DNA of 64,000 nt from Ramlibacter sp. (GCA_019635435.1 JAHBZM010000001.1:558001-622000), one strand, 5' to 3'; positions 35,348 through 43,822 are shown, numbered from the stretch's first letter. Notes: generated from the sequence alone by a model not told the origin. Program-made: numbers and translations.

Positions 35348-38300
35348 TCACACCAGCTTCCGCCCCGGCCCCAGTGTCCTTCCTTCAAAGGTCAGCAACA
35401 CCGTCTTGATGGCCTTCAGGTCCAGCCAGTCGTTGCCTTCCAGGTCAAAGTCGATGCGCCACTGCGCGAACGGGCTCAGGCCGATGTAACCCTGGTCGCC
35501 CTCGCCGAGGTTGCCGCCGGCGGTGTTGTCGCGGTCGCGGTAGTCGATCTTGTAAAGGCGGGTGCGGGGGCGGTGGCTGAAGGAGTGCAGCGCGCCAGGC
35601 TTGGCCAGGTTGGTGTCGCTGTTCAGGATGGCCTGGCCGCTGTGGATGAGGTTGAGAAACAGCACATTGCTGTCGCCCGCAATGTCGGGGAACTCGATCT
35701 TGAATGAGCGCGCAATGATGTAGCGCATGTTGCGGAAATCCGGCTCGCCGCGGATATCCAGCGTGAAGTTCAGCGACTTTGACTTGAGCATGGCCGCAAA
35801 CTCGTTGGGGTAGCGCTCGGCGTTCACCGTGAGCTTCTGCTTGAAGTCCGAGAAGGCCTCGGTGTTCTCGCGGAAGCTTTCAATGTCGGCCACCAGCCGC
35901 TCATGCGCTGCGGCCTGCGTGGCAATGTTCAGGTCGTTGGTCTCCAGCTGCCGGTCCCTCAGGGCCCAGTAGCGGTAGGCGCGGTTCTCCTGGTAGATGT
36001 TGCGCAGCAGGGTGCGCTGCACGTCTTCATACGCGTCCTTGAGGTAGGCGGTGTACACGGGCAGCACGTTGTCCTGGTTCGCGGCAATCTCGGCATTGAT
36101 GTGCTGGATGCTGTCGTACAGCTGGTCGTGCTGGGCCTGCACGCTCAGCAGCTGGGCCACCAGGGTGCTGTAGTTGTAGGCGGCCATGTTGCGCGCCTGC
36201 GCCAGCTCAAGGTAGTAGTCCATGGCCAGGCGCAGCTCGCCGGCGGCGTCAAACTTGCCCAGGTATTCCTTGAGCATGGCGTTGAACTCGTCCGCGTCCA
36301 CCAGAATCTTGGCCGCGTTGGGGTTGTTCTTGTCGATGTACTTCTTGACTGTGGAATAGGCCTTGCTGATGCTGTCGATGGTGGCCTTGGCCTTCTTGAA
36401 GATCTCGACCACGCCCTTGACCTTCTTGCTGAACTCCTCGGCCTTCTTCACGGCATCGATCGCGGTCTTGACGCCGCCGGCCCCACCCACCACGCCGCCC
36501 ACGCAGCCGATCACCGTGCCCAGCATGTCCAGGAAGTCGTCAAACCCCGAGCCGTTCTTCTCCTGCAAATACTTGACCAACTCGTCCGTGAACTTGAGCT
36601 GCCCTTCGAGCAGCAGGGTGCGCTGGCGGCGCAGGTCTTCTGAATACTCGTCCACCTCGGTCTGGAAGTTGTCGATCTGCGGCCTGAGCTTGTCGATCTC
36701 GGCCAGAAAGTCGCCCAGCTTGCGGTCGATCTCCTGCTTGGCATTGCGAAACGCCTGCATGCGCTGCTTGTCGGTGCTGCCCTTGTCGAGGTAGCGGTTG
36801 TACTGGTCCTCCACCACCTTGCCCAGCTGGATGATCTGCCCCGTGCGGGTGACCAGGTTGTTCAGGTTCAGGATGGGCGCCCAGTTGTAGCTGTGGCCGT
36901 AGTAGTCCAGACCCTGCTGCAGCCGCATCAACGACACGATGGCGCTGTTGTGGATGCCCACGCGCACCTTCTGTTCAAGCAATGGCACGCGCGCGGCGTC
37001 GATCACGGCCTTGGTGTCGGTGAACGGCTGGTTGATGTGGATGAGCCAGGCATAGCCGTCGGCCACCGCGTTCAGGTCGGCCTCGTTCCTGGCGTTGAGA
37101 AAGTCCAGGTCCGTCGCGTTCTGGGTGATCAGCAGCTGGCTCAGGCTCATGGCTTGCGCCAGTGGGGTGAAAGTCAGCGCAGGCACGCTGCCGGCGGCAA
37201 ACGGCTTCCCGTTGATCTGCAGCGGCGCCCCGGCCGCACCGGGCTGGCCCTTGCGGCCATGGCCCGTGGCCTCGGGACCCAGCGGACCGTCCCGGCCATT
37301 GGGCGCATGCATGTCGTCCAGCGGGCGCCCGGTCTTGCGGTCATAAACACTGCAGAGGGCGCCTTTGCCGCCGTGGCCGCCCGGACCGCGCCCGCCAGGG
37401 ACGGCCAGGGCGCCGCCGCCTCCGCCATCCACGCCATAGACCAGGGTCAGCGTGACGGGCTCCATGACGTTGAGCACGACCTGCCCGCCCTGGCCACCGT
37501 TGCCAGACAGCCCCGGTGAACCCGCACGGCCGCCCTGCAGGCCGTTCTTGCCAAACGCTTCCTGAGGGAAGCCGATATTGTGGCCGTCGCTGACGGCTGC
37601 CTTGGACGACTTGGCGCCGTCGGGGCCCGACTCGCCGCGTAGGCCGGGGTGCCCGTCCTGCCCGCGGCCGCCCTGCCCGCCACCGGCCAGCAGGGTCAGG
37701 GTGGCGGTGCGCAAGCCGCGGCCGAACGCGGTCAACAGCGGCTCGATGGTGCTGGCCCGCAGGTGCGCGGCAATCTCGTCACGCAGCTTGTCCAGCATGG
37801 CGGCTGGGAGGACGGAATCGGCGAAGGGCACGGAGAGGCGGATCGGCGGGTCGGCCAGCAATGTCAGCCCGGCCTGCAGCGCGCTGATCCTGCCGTCGGC
37901 GCCCAACGTGGCCGTTGCATCGATCTTGCAGCTGAACACGCTGCTCGTCAGGCGCTGGCTGCCTGACCACTGCGTCGTGCCAGTGAGGGTCAGTGCCGGC
38001 ACATCAAGGCGCATGCCCACCTGTGGCCCGCTGCCTTCAAGGTGCGCCGATTCCATCGTGATGCGGGCCAGGCCCTCGATGCGCGGATCCATGAGCAGGA
38101 TCGACATCTCGTCGTTGCCGTACATCCTCATTCGGCCGATCTCGAACGGCGCCAGCGGGCGGCTGTCCTTGACCTTGGGCGGGTGGCCGGCAAAGACCTG
38201 GGCGCCAATGGCCGCCACCGTGGTGGCCGACAGCGCCTGGGCGCTGGTGGCCTGGTTCACCACGCGCAGTGCATTGATGACGATGGCGCCACCCTGGCCG

Positions 38301-38677
38301 CCATCGGTGCCGTTGGCGCCGTCGGTGCCCGCCGCGCCCGGGTTGGCGTCTTGCTGGATGGGTGCCTGGCCGGGGGCAAAGTCCTTGTCGGCCCAGGCGC
38401 CCGCGGCGTCGAGCGTGGCGGGTTTTTCCACAACAATCTCGCGCGCGTTCAGCTCGATGTTGCGGCCCGGGTTCTGCAGCATGCCGGCCAGAATGATCCG
38501 GTCGGCGTACACCGCAAAGTGCTTCTCTGACGGCAGCCGTTTGCCGGCCGCGGGCTGGTACGGCAGGTGCGCCTGGGTCAGGCGGATGTCATGGGTATGG
38601 ATGCTGAGCCGGTCATCGCGGTTGTCGATGATCTCCCGGTTCAGCGCTGAAGCGGCAACGCGCGCTTGTGTCTTCAT
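35348..38677 (-). CDS. Large collagen-like, coiled-coil protein with Tc-toxin-A-like C terminus, 1109 aa
   Basis: Residues ~100-480 contain five Gly-rich collagen-like blocks, at about 100-129, 327-356, 372-399, 417-440 and 459-482, for example GLRGESGPDG. From ~620 to ~960 the protein is long helices with heptad-like spacing, interrupted by a hydrophobic Gly-rich segment (about 715-737, MLGTVIGCVGGVVGGAGG) flanked by Lys-rich helices. The last ~145 residues are beta-rich and include a WRIDFDLEGNDWLDLKAIKT stretch reminiscent of the C-terminal pore-forming part of Tc toxin A subunits. No signal peptide is seen. ATG 38677 follows GGGAG. A surface or toxin role is inferred only. Confidence 0.72.
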   Translation of the reverse strand: MKTQARVAASALNREIIDNRDDRLSIHTHDIRLTQAHLPYQPAAGKRLPSEKHFAVYADRIILAGMLQNPGRNIELNAREIVVEKPATLDAAGAWADKDFAPGQAPIQQDANPGAAGTDGANGTDGGQGGAIVINALRVVNQATSAQALSATTVAAIGAQVFAGHPPKVKDSRPLAPFEIGRMRMYGNDEMSILLMDPRIEGLARITMESAHLEGSGPQVGMRLDVPALTLTGTTQWSGSQRLTSSVFSCKIDATATLGADGRISALQAGLTLLADPPIRLSVPFADSVLPAAMLDKLRDEIAAHLRASTIEPLLTAFGRGLRTATLTLLAGGGQGGRGQDGHPGLRGESGPDGAKSSKAAVSDGHNIGFPQEAFGKNGLQGGRAGSPGLSGNGGQGGQVVLNVMEPVTLTLVYGVDGGGGGALAVPGGRGPGGHGGKGALCSVYDRKTGRPLDDMHAPNGRDGPLGPEATGHGRKGQPGAAGAPLQINGKPFAAGSVPALTFTPLAQAMSLSQLLITQNATDLDFLNARNEADLNAVADGYAWLIHINQPFTDTKAVIDAARVPLLEQKVRVGIHNSAIVSLMRLQQGLDYYGHSYNWAPILNLNNLVTRTGQIIQLGKVVEDQYNRYLDKGSTDKQRMQAFRNAKQEIDRKLGDFLAEIDKLRPQIDNFQTEVDEYSEDLRRQRTLLLEGQLKFTDELVKYLQEKNGSGFDDFLDMLGTVIGCVGGVVGGAGGVKTAIDAVKKAEEFSKKVKGVVEIFKKAKATIDSISKAYSTVKKYIDKNNPNAAKILVDADEFNAMLKEYLGKFDAAGELRLAMDYYLELAQARNMAAYNYSTLVAQLLSVQAQHDQLYDSIQHINAEIAANQDNVLPVYTAYLKDAYEDVQRTLLRNIYQENRAYRYWALRDRQLETNDLNIATQAAAHERLVADIESFRENTEAFSDFKQKLTVNAERYPNEFAAMLKSKSLNFTLDIRGEPDFRNMRYIIARSFKIEFPDIAGDSNVLFLNLIHSGQAILNSDTNLAKPGALHSFSHRPRTRLYKIDYRDRDNTAGGNLGEGDQGYIGLSPFAQWRIDFDLEGNDWLDLKAIKTVLLTFEGRTLGPGRKLV

Positions 38678-38901
38678 CTCAGGCTCCCTTGCGGTTGGCT
38701 GTGGATGGGCCAGATGCCGGCGGGCCGCCCTGCCTCGCGGCATGCCGGTGGTTCCGGGCTGGATCGATCAGGCGAAGAAGGGGCAGGTCGCGCGCCTCAC
38801 GTCCTCCCAGTCGTGAATGCCGATCTGCTGCGCAGTGTTTTTTGGGCATTATGCATTCGGGCAAATGCTTAGACAACACGGAAAGTATTGCGTACACTTA
38901 G

Positions 38902-38921
38902 CCAAATAAGAAACTATTTGG
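38902..38921. repeat. Inverted repeat just before the GST start
   Basis: CCAAATA-AGAAAC-TATTTGG is a perfect 7-bp inverted repeat. Its right arm runs into the GGGG that serves as ribosome-binding site for TTG 38930. It may be an operator, perhaps for the ArsR protein of the same operon, or a translation-control hairpin. The rest of the ~250-bp gap (38678-38929) shows nothing recognisable. Confidence 0.5.
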
Positions 38922-38929
38922 GGTGCTCC

Positions 38930-39616
38930 TTGGCCTTGAGTCTTTACTTCCATCCGCTGTCTTCGTCATGCCACAAGGTGCTGATTGCCCTGTACGAGCT
39001 CAAGACGCCGTTTGAGCCGCGTTTTCTTGACCTGGGCAATGAAGAGCAGCGCAGCCACTTCTTGGCGCTCTGGCCCACCGGCAAGATGCCGCTGCTGCTG
39101 GACGGCGAGCGGGTGGTGCCTGAAACCAGCATCATCATCGAGTACCTGACGCAGCACCACGCCCCCGCGGGCCAGCAGTTGCTGCCCGCCGACCCGCCGG
39201 CGGCGCTTGAAGTCCGCCTGATGGACCGCTTGCTCGACCTGTATGTGATGGTGCCCATGCAGGCCATCGTGGCCGACCGGCTGCGCGCCGAGGCCGACCG
39301 CGACGCCATCACGGTGGCCAGGGCACGCGAGACACTGGCCATGGCTTATGGCCTGCTGGAGCAGCGCCTGGCCCACCGGCCCTGGGCGGCGGGCGAACAC
39401 TTCAGCATGGCCGACTGCACCGCCGCGCCCGCGCTGTTTTATGCGGCGACGCTGCTGCCGTTCCCGGCCAGCCACGGCCGCCTGGCGGCCTACTTCGAGC
39501 GCCTGCTGCAGCGCGACTCGGTGGCGCGCACGCTGGCCGAGGCGCGGCCGTACTTTCACTTCTACCCCTTCAGCGAGGCGATTGCGGCTCGCTTCCTGCA
39601 GCCAGCGGCGGCTTGA
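38930..39616 (+). CDS. Glutathione S-transferase family protein, 228 aa, TTG start
   Basis: An N-terminal thioredoxin-like domain begins LSLYFHPLSSSCHKVLIALYEL, with the S-S-C positioned as catalytic residues, and contains KMPLLLDGE and the conserved PETSIIIEYL. A C-terminal helical domain carries GEHFSMADCTAAPAL. No ATG fits the domain start; TTG 38930 has GGGG upstream and sets the frame at the first beta strand. It is followed after one base by an ArsR gene, with which it shares an operon. Confidence 0.85.
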   Translation: MALSLYFHPLSSSCHKVLIALYELKTPFEPRFLDLGNEEQRSHFLALWPTGKMPLLLDGERVVPETSIIIEYLTQHHAPAGQQLLPADPPAALEVRLMDRLLDLYVMVPMQAIVADRLRAEADRDAITVARARETLAMAYGLLEQRLAHRPWAAGEHFSMADCTAAPALFYAATLLPFPASHGRLAAYFERLLQRDSVARTLAEARPYFHFYPFSEAIAARFLQPAAA

Positions 39617-39617
39617 G

Positions 39618-39962
39618 ATGAGCCGCATGCCCGACCCCGCGCAACTGGACCGGATGTTCTTTGCCCTCTCGGACGCAAACCGCAGACACATGCTGGAACG
39701 GTTGAGCGCGGGCCCCACGTCGGTGACCGAACTGGGCCAGCCGCTGGGCATTGCAATGTCGTCCGTGGTCAAGCATCTTGCGGTGCTGGAAAGTGGCGGG
39801 CTGGTCGAATCCGACAAGGCCGGGCGGGTGCGCACCTACCGCGTGGCGCCGGGCGCCTTTGCCGCCATGGAGAAATGGGTGGCCGCGCACAAGACTCGGC
39901 TCAACGCGCAATTTGACCGGCTGGACGCGTACCTGGCCGGCAAGAAAACCAGGAAGAGCTGA
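39618..39962 (+). CDS. ArsR-family winged-helix regulator, 114 aa
   Basis: A typical helix-turn-helix of the kind paired with SRPBCC/AHSA1 genes: LDRMFFALSDANRRHMLERLSAGPTSVTELGQPLGIAMSSVVKHLAVLESGGLV. No metal-binding ELCV motif is present, so it is a non-metal ArsR. The usual partner gene follows only as a remnant (39964). ATG 39618 begins right after the GST stop. Confidence 0.88.
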   Translation: MSRMPDPAQLDRMFFALSDANRRHMLERLSAGPTSVTELGQPLGIAMSSVVKHLAVLESGGLVESDKAGRVRTYRVAPGAFAAMEKWVAAHKTRLNAQFDRLDAYLAGKKTRKS

Positions 39963-39963
39963 C

Positions 39964-40035
39964 GTGGCCAACCCCCCGAAACCCACACCAGCTTCGTGAT
40001 CGAGCGCGCCTTTGCGGCGCCGCCCCGGCCTATCT
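39964..40035 (+). pseudogene. Remnant of an SRPBCC/AHSA1 gene
   Basis: From 39978 the frame reads E-T-H-T-S-F-V-I-E-R-A-F-A-A-P, the standard start of AHSA1-type START-domain proteins that follow this class of ArsR gene. The likely GTG start (39964) is out of frame by one base across a run of six C. After about 17 codons all similarity ends at the convergent gene. The rest of the ~150-aa protein is missing. Confidence 0.6.
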
Positions 40036-40460
40036 CACTTCCGGAACTTCTGAACCAGCTCGTCGATGCGCGGCCCGCCGGGCCCGGCCGAGCCCGAGAT
40101 CTTGATGATGCTCAAGGTGCGCTCGGCGCCGGCGTCGAGCGTGGCCTGGTGGACGGCCTGCAGCAGCGGCCAGATCCGCTCGGGCGGGCCTTCGATGACC
40201 GTCCCCATGCCGTGCACCTCGTAGTGCAGGCCGGAGGCCTGGATGACGGCGATGGCGGCGTCAACATGCTTGTAGCGATCATCCGCCGTGCCGGCCGGCC
40301 GCGGGATGACCTGGATCTCGGCAATCATGTGCCGGCCCGCAGCCTGGGTGGTGGTGGCTGGAGGCGCCTGCTGCGCCCAGACCGCCCCGCCAGCCAGAAG
40401 CGACAGCGAAACAAGCGAATGCCCGATACAACGAAAACGTGAAAACAATGGATGTGCCAT
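40035..40460 (-). CDS. Thiamine-binding protein of the MTH1187/YkoF-like family with a signal peptide, 141 aa
   Basis: The domain from RHMIAEIQVIPRPAGTADDRYKHVDAAIAVIQASGLHYEVHGMGTVIEGPPERIW is the DUF77/UPF0045 thiamine-binding family. Here it is preceded by about 40 residues with a hydrophobic core ending AVWAQ, which looks like a Sec signal, so the protein is probably periplasmic. The TPP riboswitch upstream (40541-40634) supports a thiamine role. ATG 40460 is chosen over TTG 40466. Confidence 0.8.
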   Translation of the reverse strand: MAHPLFSRFRCIGHSLVSLSLLAGGAVWAQQAPPATTTQAAGRHMIAEIQVIPRPAGTADDRYKHVDAAIAVIQASGLHYEVHGMGTVIEGPPERIWPLLQAVHQATLDAGAERTLSIIKISGSAGPGGPRIDELVQKFRK

Positions 40461-40540
40461 GTGCAACTCATGCAGATGACAGGTCGGCGAACATTCGGGG
40501 CATCCCTTGCCGGCGCGAGAAAGAAGGTCGGCAGACCCCG

Positions 40541-40634
40541 CAACGTGCTTCCCTGCGCGAGGATTACCTCAATCAGGTTCAAAGGGACTCTCTCAGCCAG
40601 CGCGCCTTGCGGCAGCGCCAACACCCCCAGCGGA
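40541..40634 (-). ncRNA. TPP riboswitch (thi box)
   Basis: On the minus strand the sequence reads CTGGGGGTGTTGG, then GGCTGAGAGAGTCCCTTTGA, ACCTGATTGAGGTAATCCTC and GCGCAGGGAAGC. The conserved CUGAGA, CCUUUGAACCUGAU and GCGCAGGGAA blocks of the thiamine-pyrophosphate aptamer are all present in order. It lies about 80 bases upstream of the thiamine-binding protein gene and would switch it off when TPP is plentiful. Confidence 0.93.
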
Positions 40635-41101
40635 TGACGCGTCTGCGGCCCAAGGGCCGTAGGCGTGTCGGGCGCGATTGTATCGAAGCGCGTTTGCTCG
40701 GGGCAGAAGGAGCAGCTCGCGTGGGTGCGGATCGCGGTGTTGAGGCTATAGTGCAAACAGTGCGCGCGCTCTCTCGTAGTTGATCGAGCTGGCGAGGCGC
40801 CTGAGGCGACAGGGCACTGTGGGGCGGCACATGGCCGGCTTTGCAAGCCTGCAAGCCGCATGGAGGAGGATCGATGACAGCAACAGACCAGAATGGCCAG
40901 GTTATCGCGCAGAGTTATCCCGCAGCCGGACACGCTTGGCTTTTTCGGGGTTTGAGGTCGCCAGTTATCGGACCAGCCTTGGCCGCCGGGTCGCCAAAAT
41001 CCCAACCGCAACAGGCGCTTAGCTGCGGTTCACTGTCCCAGGTTATCCCGCGGTTGCGGGATAACGCTTTTCGCAGTGCGGTCTAAATTAGGTTAGGCGG
41101 C
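40635..41101. other. Gene-free stretch, 467 bp
   Basis: I find no gene with a credible start here. It must hold the promoter of the riboswitch transcript at its left end and that of the gene at 41102 at its right end. Near the right end three GTTATC..GC motifs occur, two of them forming the hairpin at 41042-41065. Confidence 0.55.
41042..41065. repeat. Perfect 10-bp hairpin upstream of 41102
   Basis: GTTATCCCGC-GGTT-GCGGGATAAC pairs perfectly over ten bases with a four-base loop. A related GTTATCCCGC occurs about 130 bp earlier. It could be an operator or a transcript-end hairpin; no T-run follows. Confidence 0.6.
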
Positions 41102-41617
41102 ATGAACACCAACCTCCCCGACTGGCACAGATTGGTCAGCGGTTGGCTCGCACGCGGGCGGTATGGCCTGACGATTCCATTCCTTGTCGGCGCACGCGCG
41201 ACGAGAGCCAACATCGAGGTGAATGGTGCCACCTCGATAAGGTCGCTGCTGGGAGAGATCATCCGCCAGCCGGTACACGGCTACGTCGTCTATCCGCGAT
41301 GGTGTGATGACATGGCTGCCGTGGTCCTAGCGACGTATCAAACGGATTTCCCGTACCGGCCTCGCCACAACCTCATCGAGTTCCGGCCGACCGCCGACGC
41401 TCCACTATCGATGGCCGCCGAAGCTAGCTTGGCAAAGAAGCTTGGGGTCGAGGCCGCGCCGAGCGCCCTGCTCGCCGCACTGGTAGAGCACGCGCTGCCA
41501 TATGTTGAACAAGGCAACTTCTCACGCTTCTGGACAGAAGAAGGTCGCCAGTACGGGCCGCTCCAGCATGACGACCTCACCTTCATCGCCGAGGCGCTCG
41601 ACGGCGATGCCGCCTGA
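41102..41617 (+). CDS. Hypothetical protein, 171 aa
   Basis: No family recognised. The sequence looks like a soluble globular protein, with few low-complexity stretches. It contains RSLLGEIIRQPVHGYVVYPRWCDDMAAVV and an acidic C terminus. GC content is lower than in the neighbouring genes. GTTAGGCGGC precedes ATG 41102 without a clear ribosome-binding site. It is followed by a hairpin terminator. Confidence 0.6.
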   Translation: MNTNLPDWHRLVSGWLARGRYGLTIPFLVGARATRANIEVNGATSIRSLLGEIIRQPVHGYVVYPRWCDDMAAVVLATYQTDFPYRPRHNLIEFRPTADAPLSMAAEASLAKKLGVEAAPSALLAALVEHALPYVEQGNFSRFWTEEGRQYGPLQHDDLTFIAEALDGDAA

Positions 41618-41630
41618 CCCTACGCTGGAG

Positions 41631-41654
41631 GGCTGCTTCCGGCCAGAAGCAGCC
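41631..41654. terminator. Bidirectional terminator-like hairpin
   Basis: GGCTGCTTC-CGGCCA-GAAGCAGCC is a perfect 9-bp stem with a six-base loop, placed between the convergent genes ending at 41617 and 41660. It is one member of the GCTTC..GCC..AAGC hairpin family seen at 22377, 29288 and 43643. Confidence 0.7.
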
Positions 41655-41659
41655 GCGCG

Positions 41660-42337
41660 CTAACCGTTGAACCCGACAAAGACGGCCGCTTGCGCAACGC
41701 TCTTGCGTTCGGAAACCACCGCATTGGCGGGGAAGCTTTCGTCGGGCCATCCGAGCGCGATGCTCTTCATGATGATCTGGTCATCGGCAATGCCAGCGTG
41801 TTCTCGCACCACCGGTGACTGCATGATGCCCTGGCTGTTGATCACGCAGCCCAGGCCTCGCGACCAAGCGGCGTTGACGAGCGCCGTGGCCACCGCACCG
41901 CAATCAAAGGGTGTGTCGTCGCTCCCATCGAGCGCACGGTCGTAGGTGACGATGATGCAGACCGGCGCATCGAACTGGCGAAAACCGCGCATCACCCAGT
42001 CCTGGCGCATACGCTGGTCTTCCCGCGCGATCCCCATGGCAGCGAACAGTTGCTTGGCCACACCGATCTGCCGCTCACGATGCTGGTTCGCAAAAGGCTC
42101 ACCCGTTCGGAATTCCCGCGATTGAGGCACTCCGGCCGCCATCCGCTCCGTGTTGCCTTTGCGGATGCGTGCTAGCGGCTCGCCCGTGACGACATAGAAG
42201 TTCCAGGGTTGTGTGTTCATCGACGACGGCGCACGCATGGCGAGCCCGATGATTTCCTCGATCAGCGCACGTGGAACCGGATCCGGCTTGTAGCCACGGA
42301 TGCTGCGGCGGCCGAGTATGACGTCGTCGAAATCCAT
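41660..42337 (-). CDS. Nitroreductase family protein, 225 aa
   Basis: FMN-dependent nitroreductase fold. The N terminus DDVILGRRSIRGYKPDPVP binds FMN phosphate; RAPSSMNTQPWNFYVV is the family signature; and the region GLGCVINSQGIMQSPVVREHAGI.. with ALGWPDE forms the C-terminal part. These enzymes reduce nitro groups, quinones or flavins with NAD(P)H; the natural substrate is unknown. ATG 42337 directly precedes the first conserved helix. Confidence 0.9.
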   Translation of the reverse strand: MDFDDVILGRRSIRGYKPDPVPRALIEEIIGLAMRAPSSMNTQPWNFYVVTGEPLARIRKGNTERMAAGVPQSREFRTGEPFANQHRERQIGVAKQLFAAMGIAREDQRMRQDWVMRGFRQFDAPVCIIVTYDRALDGSDDTPFDCGAVATALVNAAWSRGLGCVINSQGIMQSPVVREHAGIADDQIIMKSIALGWPDESFPANAVVSERKSVAQAAVFVGFNG

Positions 42338-42487
42338 GGTGCTCCGTGATGCCCGTTGATTGGAGCCGGGATCATAGCCGCCGGTCCAGTTCGCTCCTGT
42401 CACCTGCGCTCTGCAGGGCCGACGGCTGGTGGAGCCCTTCATAATCAAGGCCCGCCCCCCGCTTGGTTGACATGCCCCCCTTTCGTC

Positions 42488-42970
42488 ATGGATAAATTCT
42501 TGCTGCAACAGCAGGTGCTGAATCGGCTCGCCGACGACCTGTTGCAAGCCGAACAGGCAGTGCGGGCTGCTCATGAAACGGCGACCCATGAAGAAAACAT
42601 CGCCGAAAACAAATACGACACGTTGGGACTCGAAGCCGCCTACCTGGCCACCGGCCAAGTTCGGCGCGCCGAAGCCATCCGTCAGGCGCTGGCCCATTGG
42701 CGCCAATTCCGCCCGCCTCCCTACGACGTCAGCAAAGGCATTCAGCTCGGCGCGCTGATCTGCCTGGTCGATCCCGACGACAAACAGCAACACCTCTTTC
42801 TCGGCCCGGACGGGGGCAGCATGAAGTTGGTCAGCGGCACTCAGCTCGTTCAGGTCATCAGCAGCGAAGCCCCTTTGGGCAGGGCCATGCTGGGCAAATG
42901 CGAGGGCGATGAGGTGTCGATACAGGTCGCTCTAGCCCGGCAGCAGTTCGAGGTGCTGCGGGTTCATTAA
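42488..42970 (+). CDS. GreA/GreB-family transcription elongation factor-like protein, 160 aa
   Basis: An N-terminal coiled-coil region contains HEENIAENKYDTLGLEAAYLATGQ. The C-terminal FKBP-like domain has VSKGIQLGALICLVD and ISSEAPLGRAMLGKCEGDEVSIQV, where S-x-x-P-L-G-x-A-L-L-G is the Gre C-terminal hallmark. The N-terminal hairpin lacks the usual two acidic tip residues in their standard context, so cleavage activity is uncertain. This is an accessory Gre paralogue, not the main greA. Confidence 0.85.
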   Translation: MDKFLLQQQVLNRLADDLLQAEQAVRAAHETATHEENIAENKYDTLGLEAAYLATGQVRRAEAIRQALAHWRQFRPPPYDVSKGIQLGALICLVDPDDKQQHLFLGPDGGSMKLVSGTQLVQVISSEAPLGRAMLGKCEGDEVSIQVALARQQFEVLRVH

Positions 42971-43014
42971 GCCGTGAACGACTCCTGTGAGTCGGAAGCA
43001 GACGTCATTAGGAT

Positions 43015-43638
43015 GTGCGAGTGGATATTGACTGCGTCTTCTTCGACTACGACGGTGTCCTGACCACCGACGCGACAGGGTCGGCGACGACATGCCGCTA
43101 TCTAAGTGCTCGCACAGGGGTACCGCTGGAGCGGGTGCAGTCTGCGTTCGCCCGCCACAATCGCGCGCTGACGCTGGGCCAAATGACTCATGAGGATGTG
43201 TGGCCTGAAATTTGTTCTGCCGTCGGGAAAGCTTTGCCGCCGCAAGCCCTCACCGATGCTTTTGACAGCACGCCCGTGAATCGCTTGATGTTCGAACTTG
43301 CCGAGCGACTGAAGGCGGCGTGTCGCGTCGCAATCATCACCGACAACAAGCTGGACCGGATGCATCGCCTGATAGCTGTGCAGCGGCTCGATGAATTGTT
43401 CGACCCAATCATCGTCTCGGCTGCGCACGGATGCTCGAAAGCGTCCGGTGAGCTTTTCGACCGCGCCTTGGCGACCGCGGGGGTGCTGGCTGCCAAAACT
43501 GTCTTTATCGACAACGATGAGAAAAACGTTGCCGCCGCTGCTGCATGCGGCATGCATGCGATCCACTTCGATCACTTCCGCAATGACGTCGCCGCGCTGG
43601 CGGATCGACTCTGCAGAAATTTTGATCTGCCGGTGTGA
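43015..43638 (+). CDS. HAD-superfamily hydrolase, 207 aa, GTG start
   Basis: HAD motif I is FFDYDGVLTTD (catalytic Asp pair), motif II is IITDN, motif III includes the K in SKASGELFDRAL, and motif IV is FIDNDEKNVAAAAACGMHAIHF. It resembles the epoxide-hydrolase-type/phosphoglycolate-like HAD phosphatases. GTG 43015 is the usable start. The substrate is unknown. Confidence 0.85.
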   Translation: MRVDIDCVFFDYDGVLTTDATGSATTCRYLSARTGVPLERVQSAFARHNRALTLGQMTHEDVWPEICSAVGKALPPQALTDAFDSTPVNRLMFELAERLKAACRVAIITDNKLDRMHRLIAVQRLDELFDPIIVSAAHGCSKASGELFDRALATAGVLAAKTVFIDNDEKNVAAAAACGMHAIHFDHFRNDVAALADRLCRNFDLPV

Positions 43639-43642
43639 CCCC

Positions 43643-43663
43643 GGCTTCCAGTCAGAAGCGTCC
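43643..43663. repeat. Short hairpin repeat (GCTTC..GAAGC family)
   Basis: GGCTTCCAGTCAGAAGCGTC follows the HAD gene and resembles the hairpins at 22377, 29288 and 41631. It may terminate transcription. Confidence 0.4.
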
Positions 43664-43822
43664 GGGCCAGCCTCGGCCTCGATCTGACCCCTACCTCTTC
43701 AACGCCCGGCGTAACTCCTGCGCGCAACCGTGCGGACTTCACGGAACAACTGCCGCACGACGCTTGTGGCATGCGGCAACGGGCGTCTATATTCAATTCA
43801 TCAAATCCACGGCGCAGCCATC

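Noticed and set aside
41092..41098. GTTAGGC resembling an integron attC core just before the gene at 41102
   Set aside because: No matching RYYYAAC partner or attC hairpin is found downstream of the gene, and no integrase is present; a 7-bp match alone is weak.
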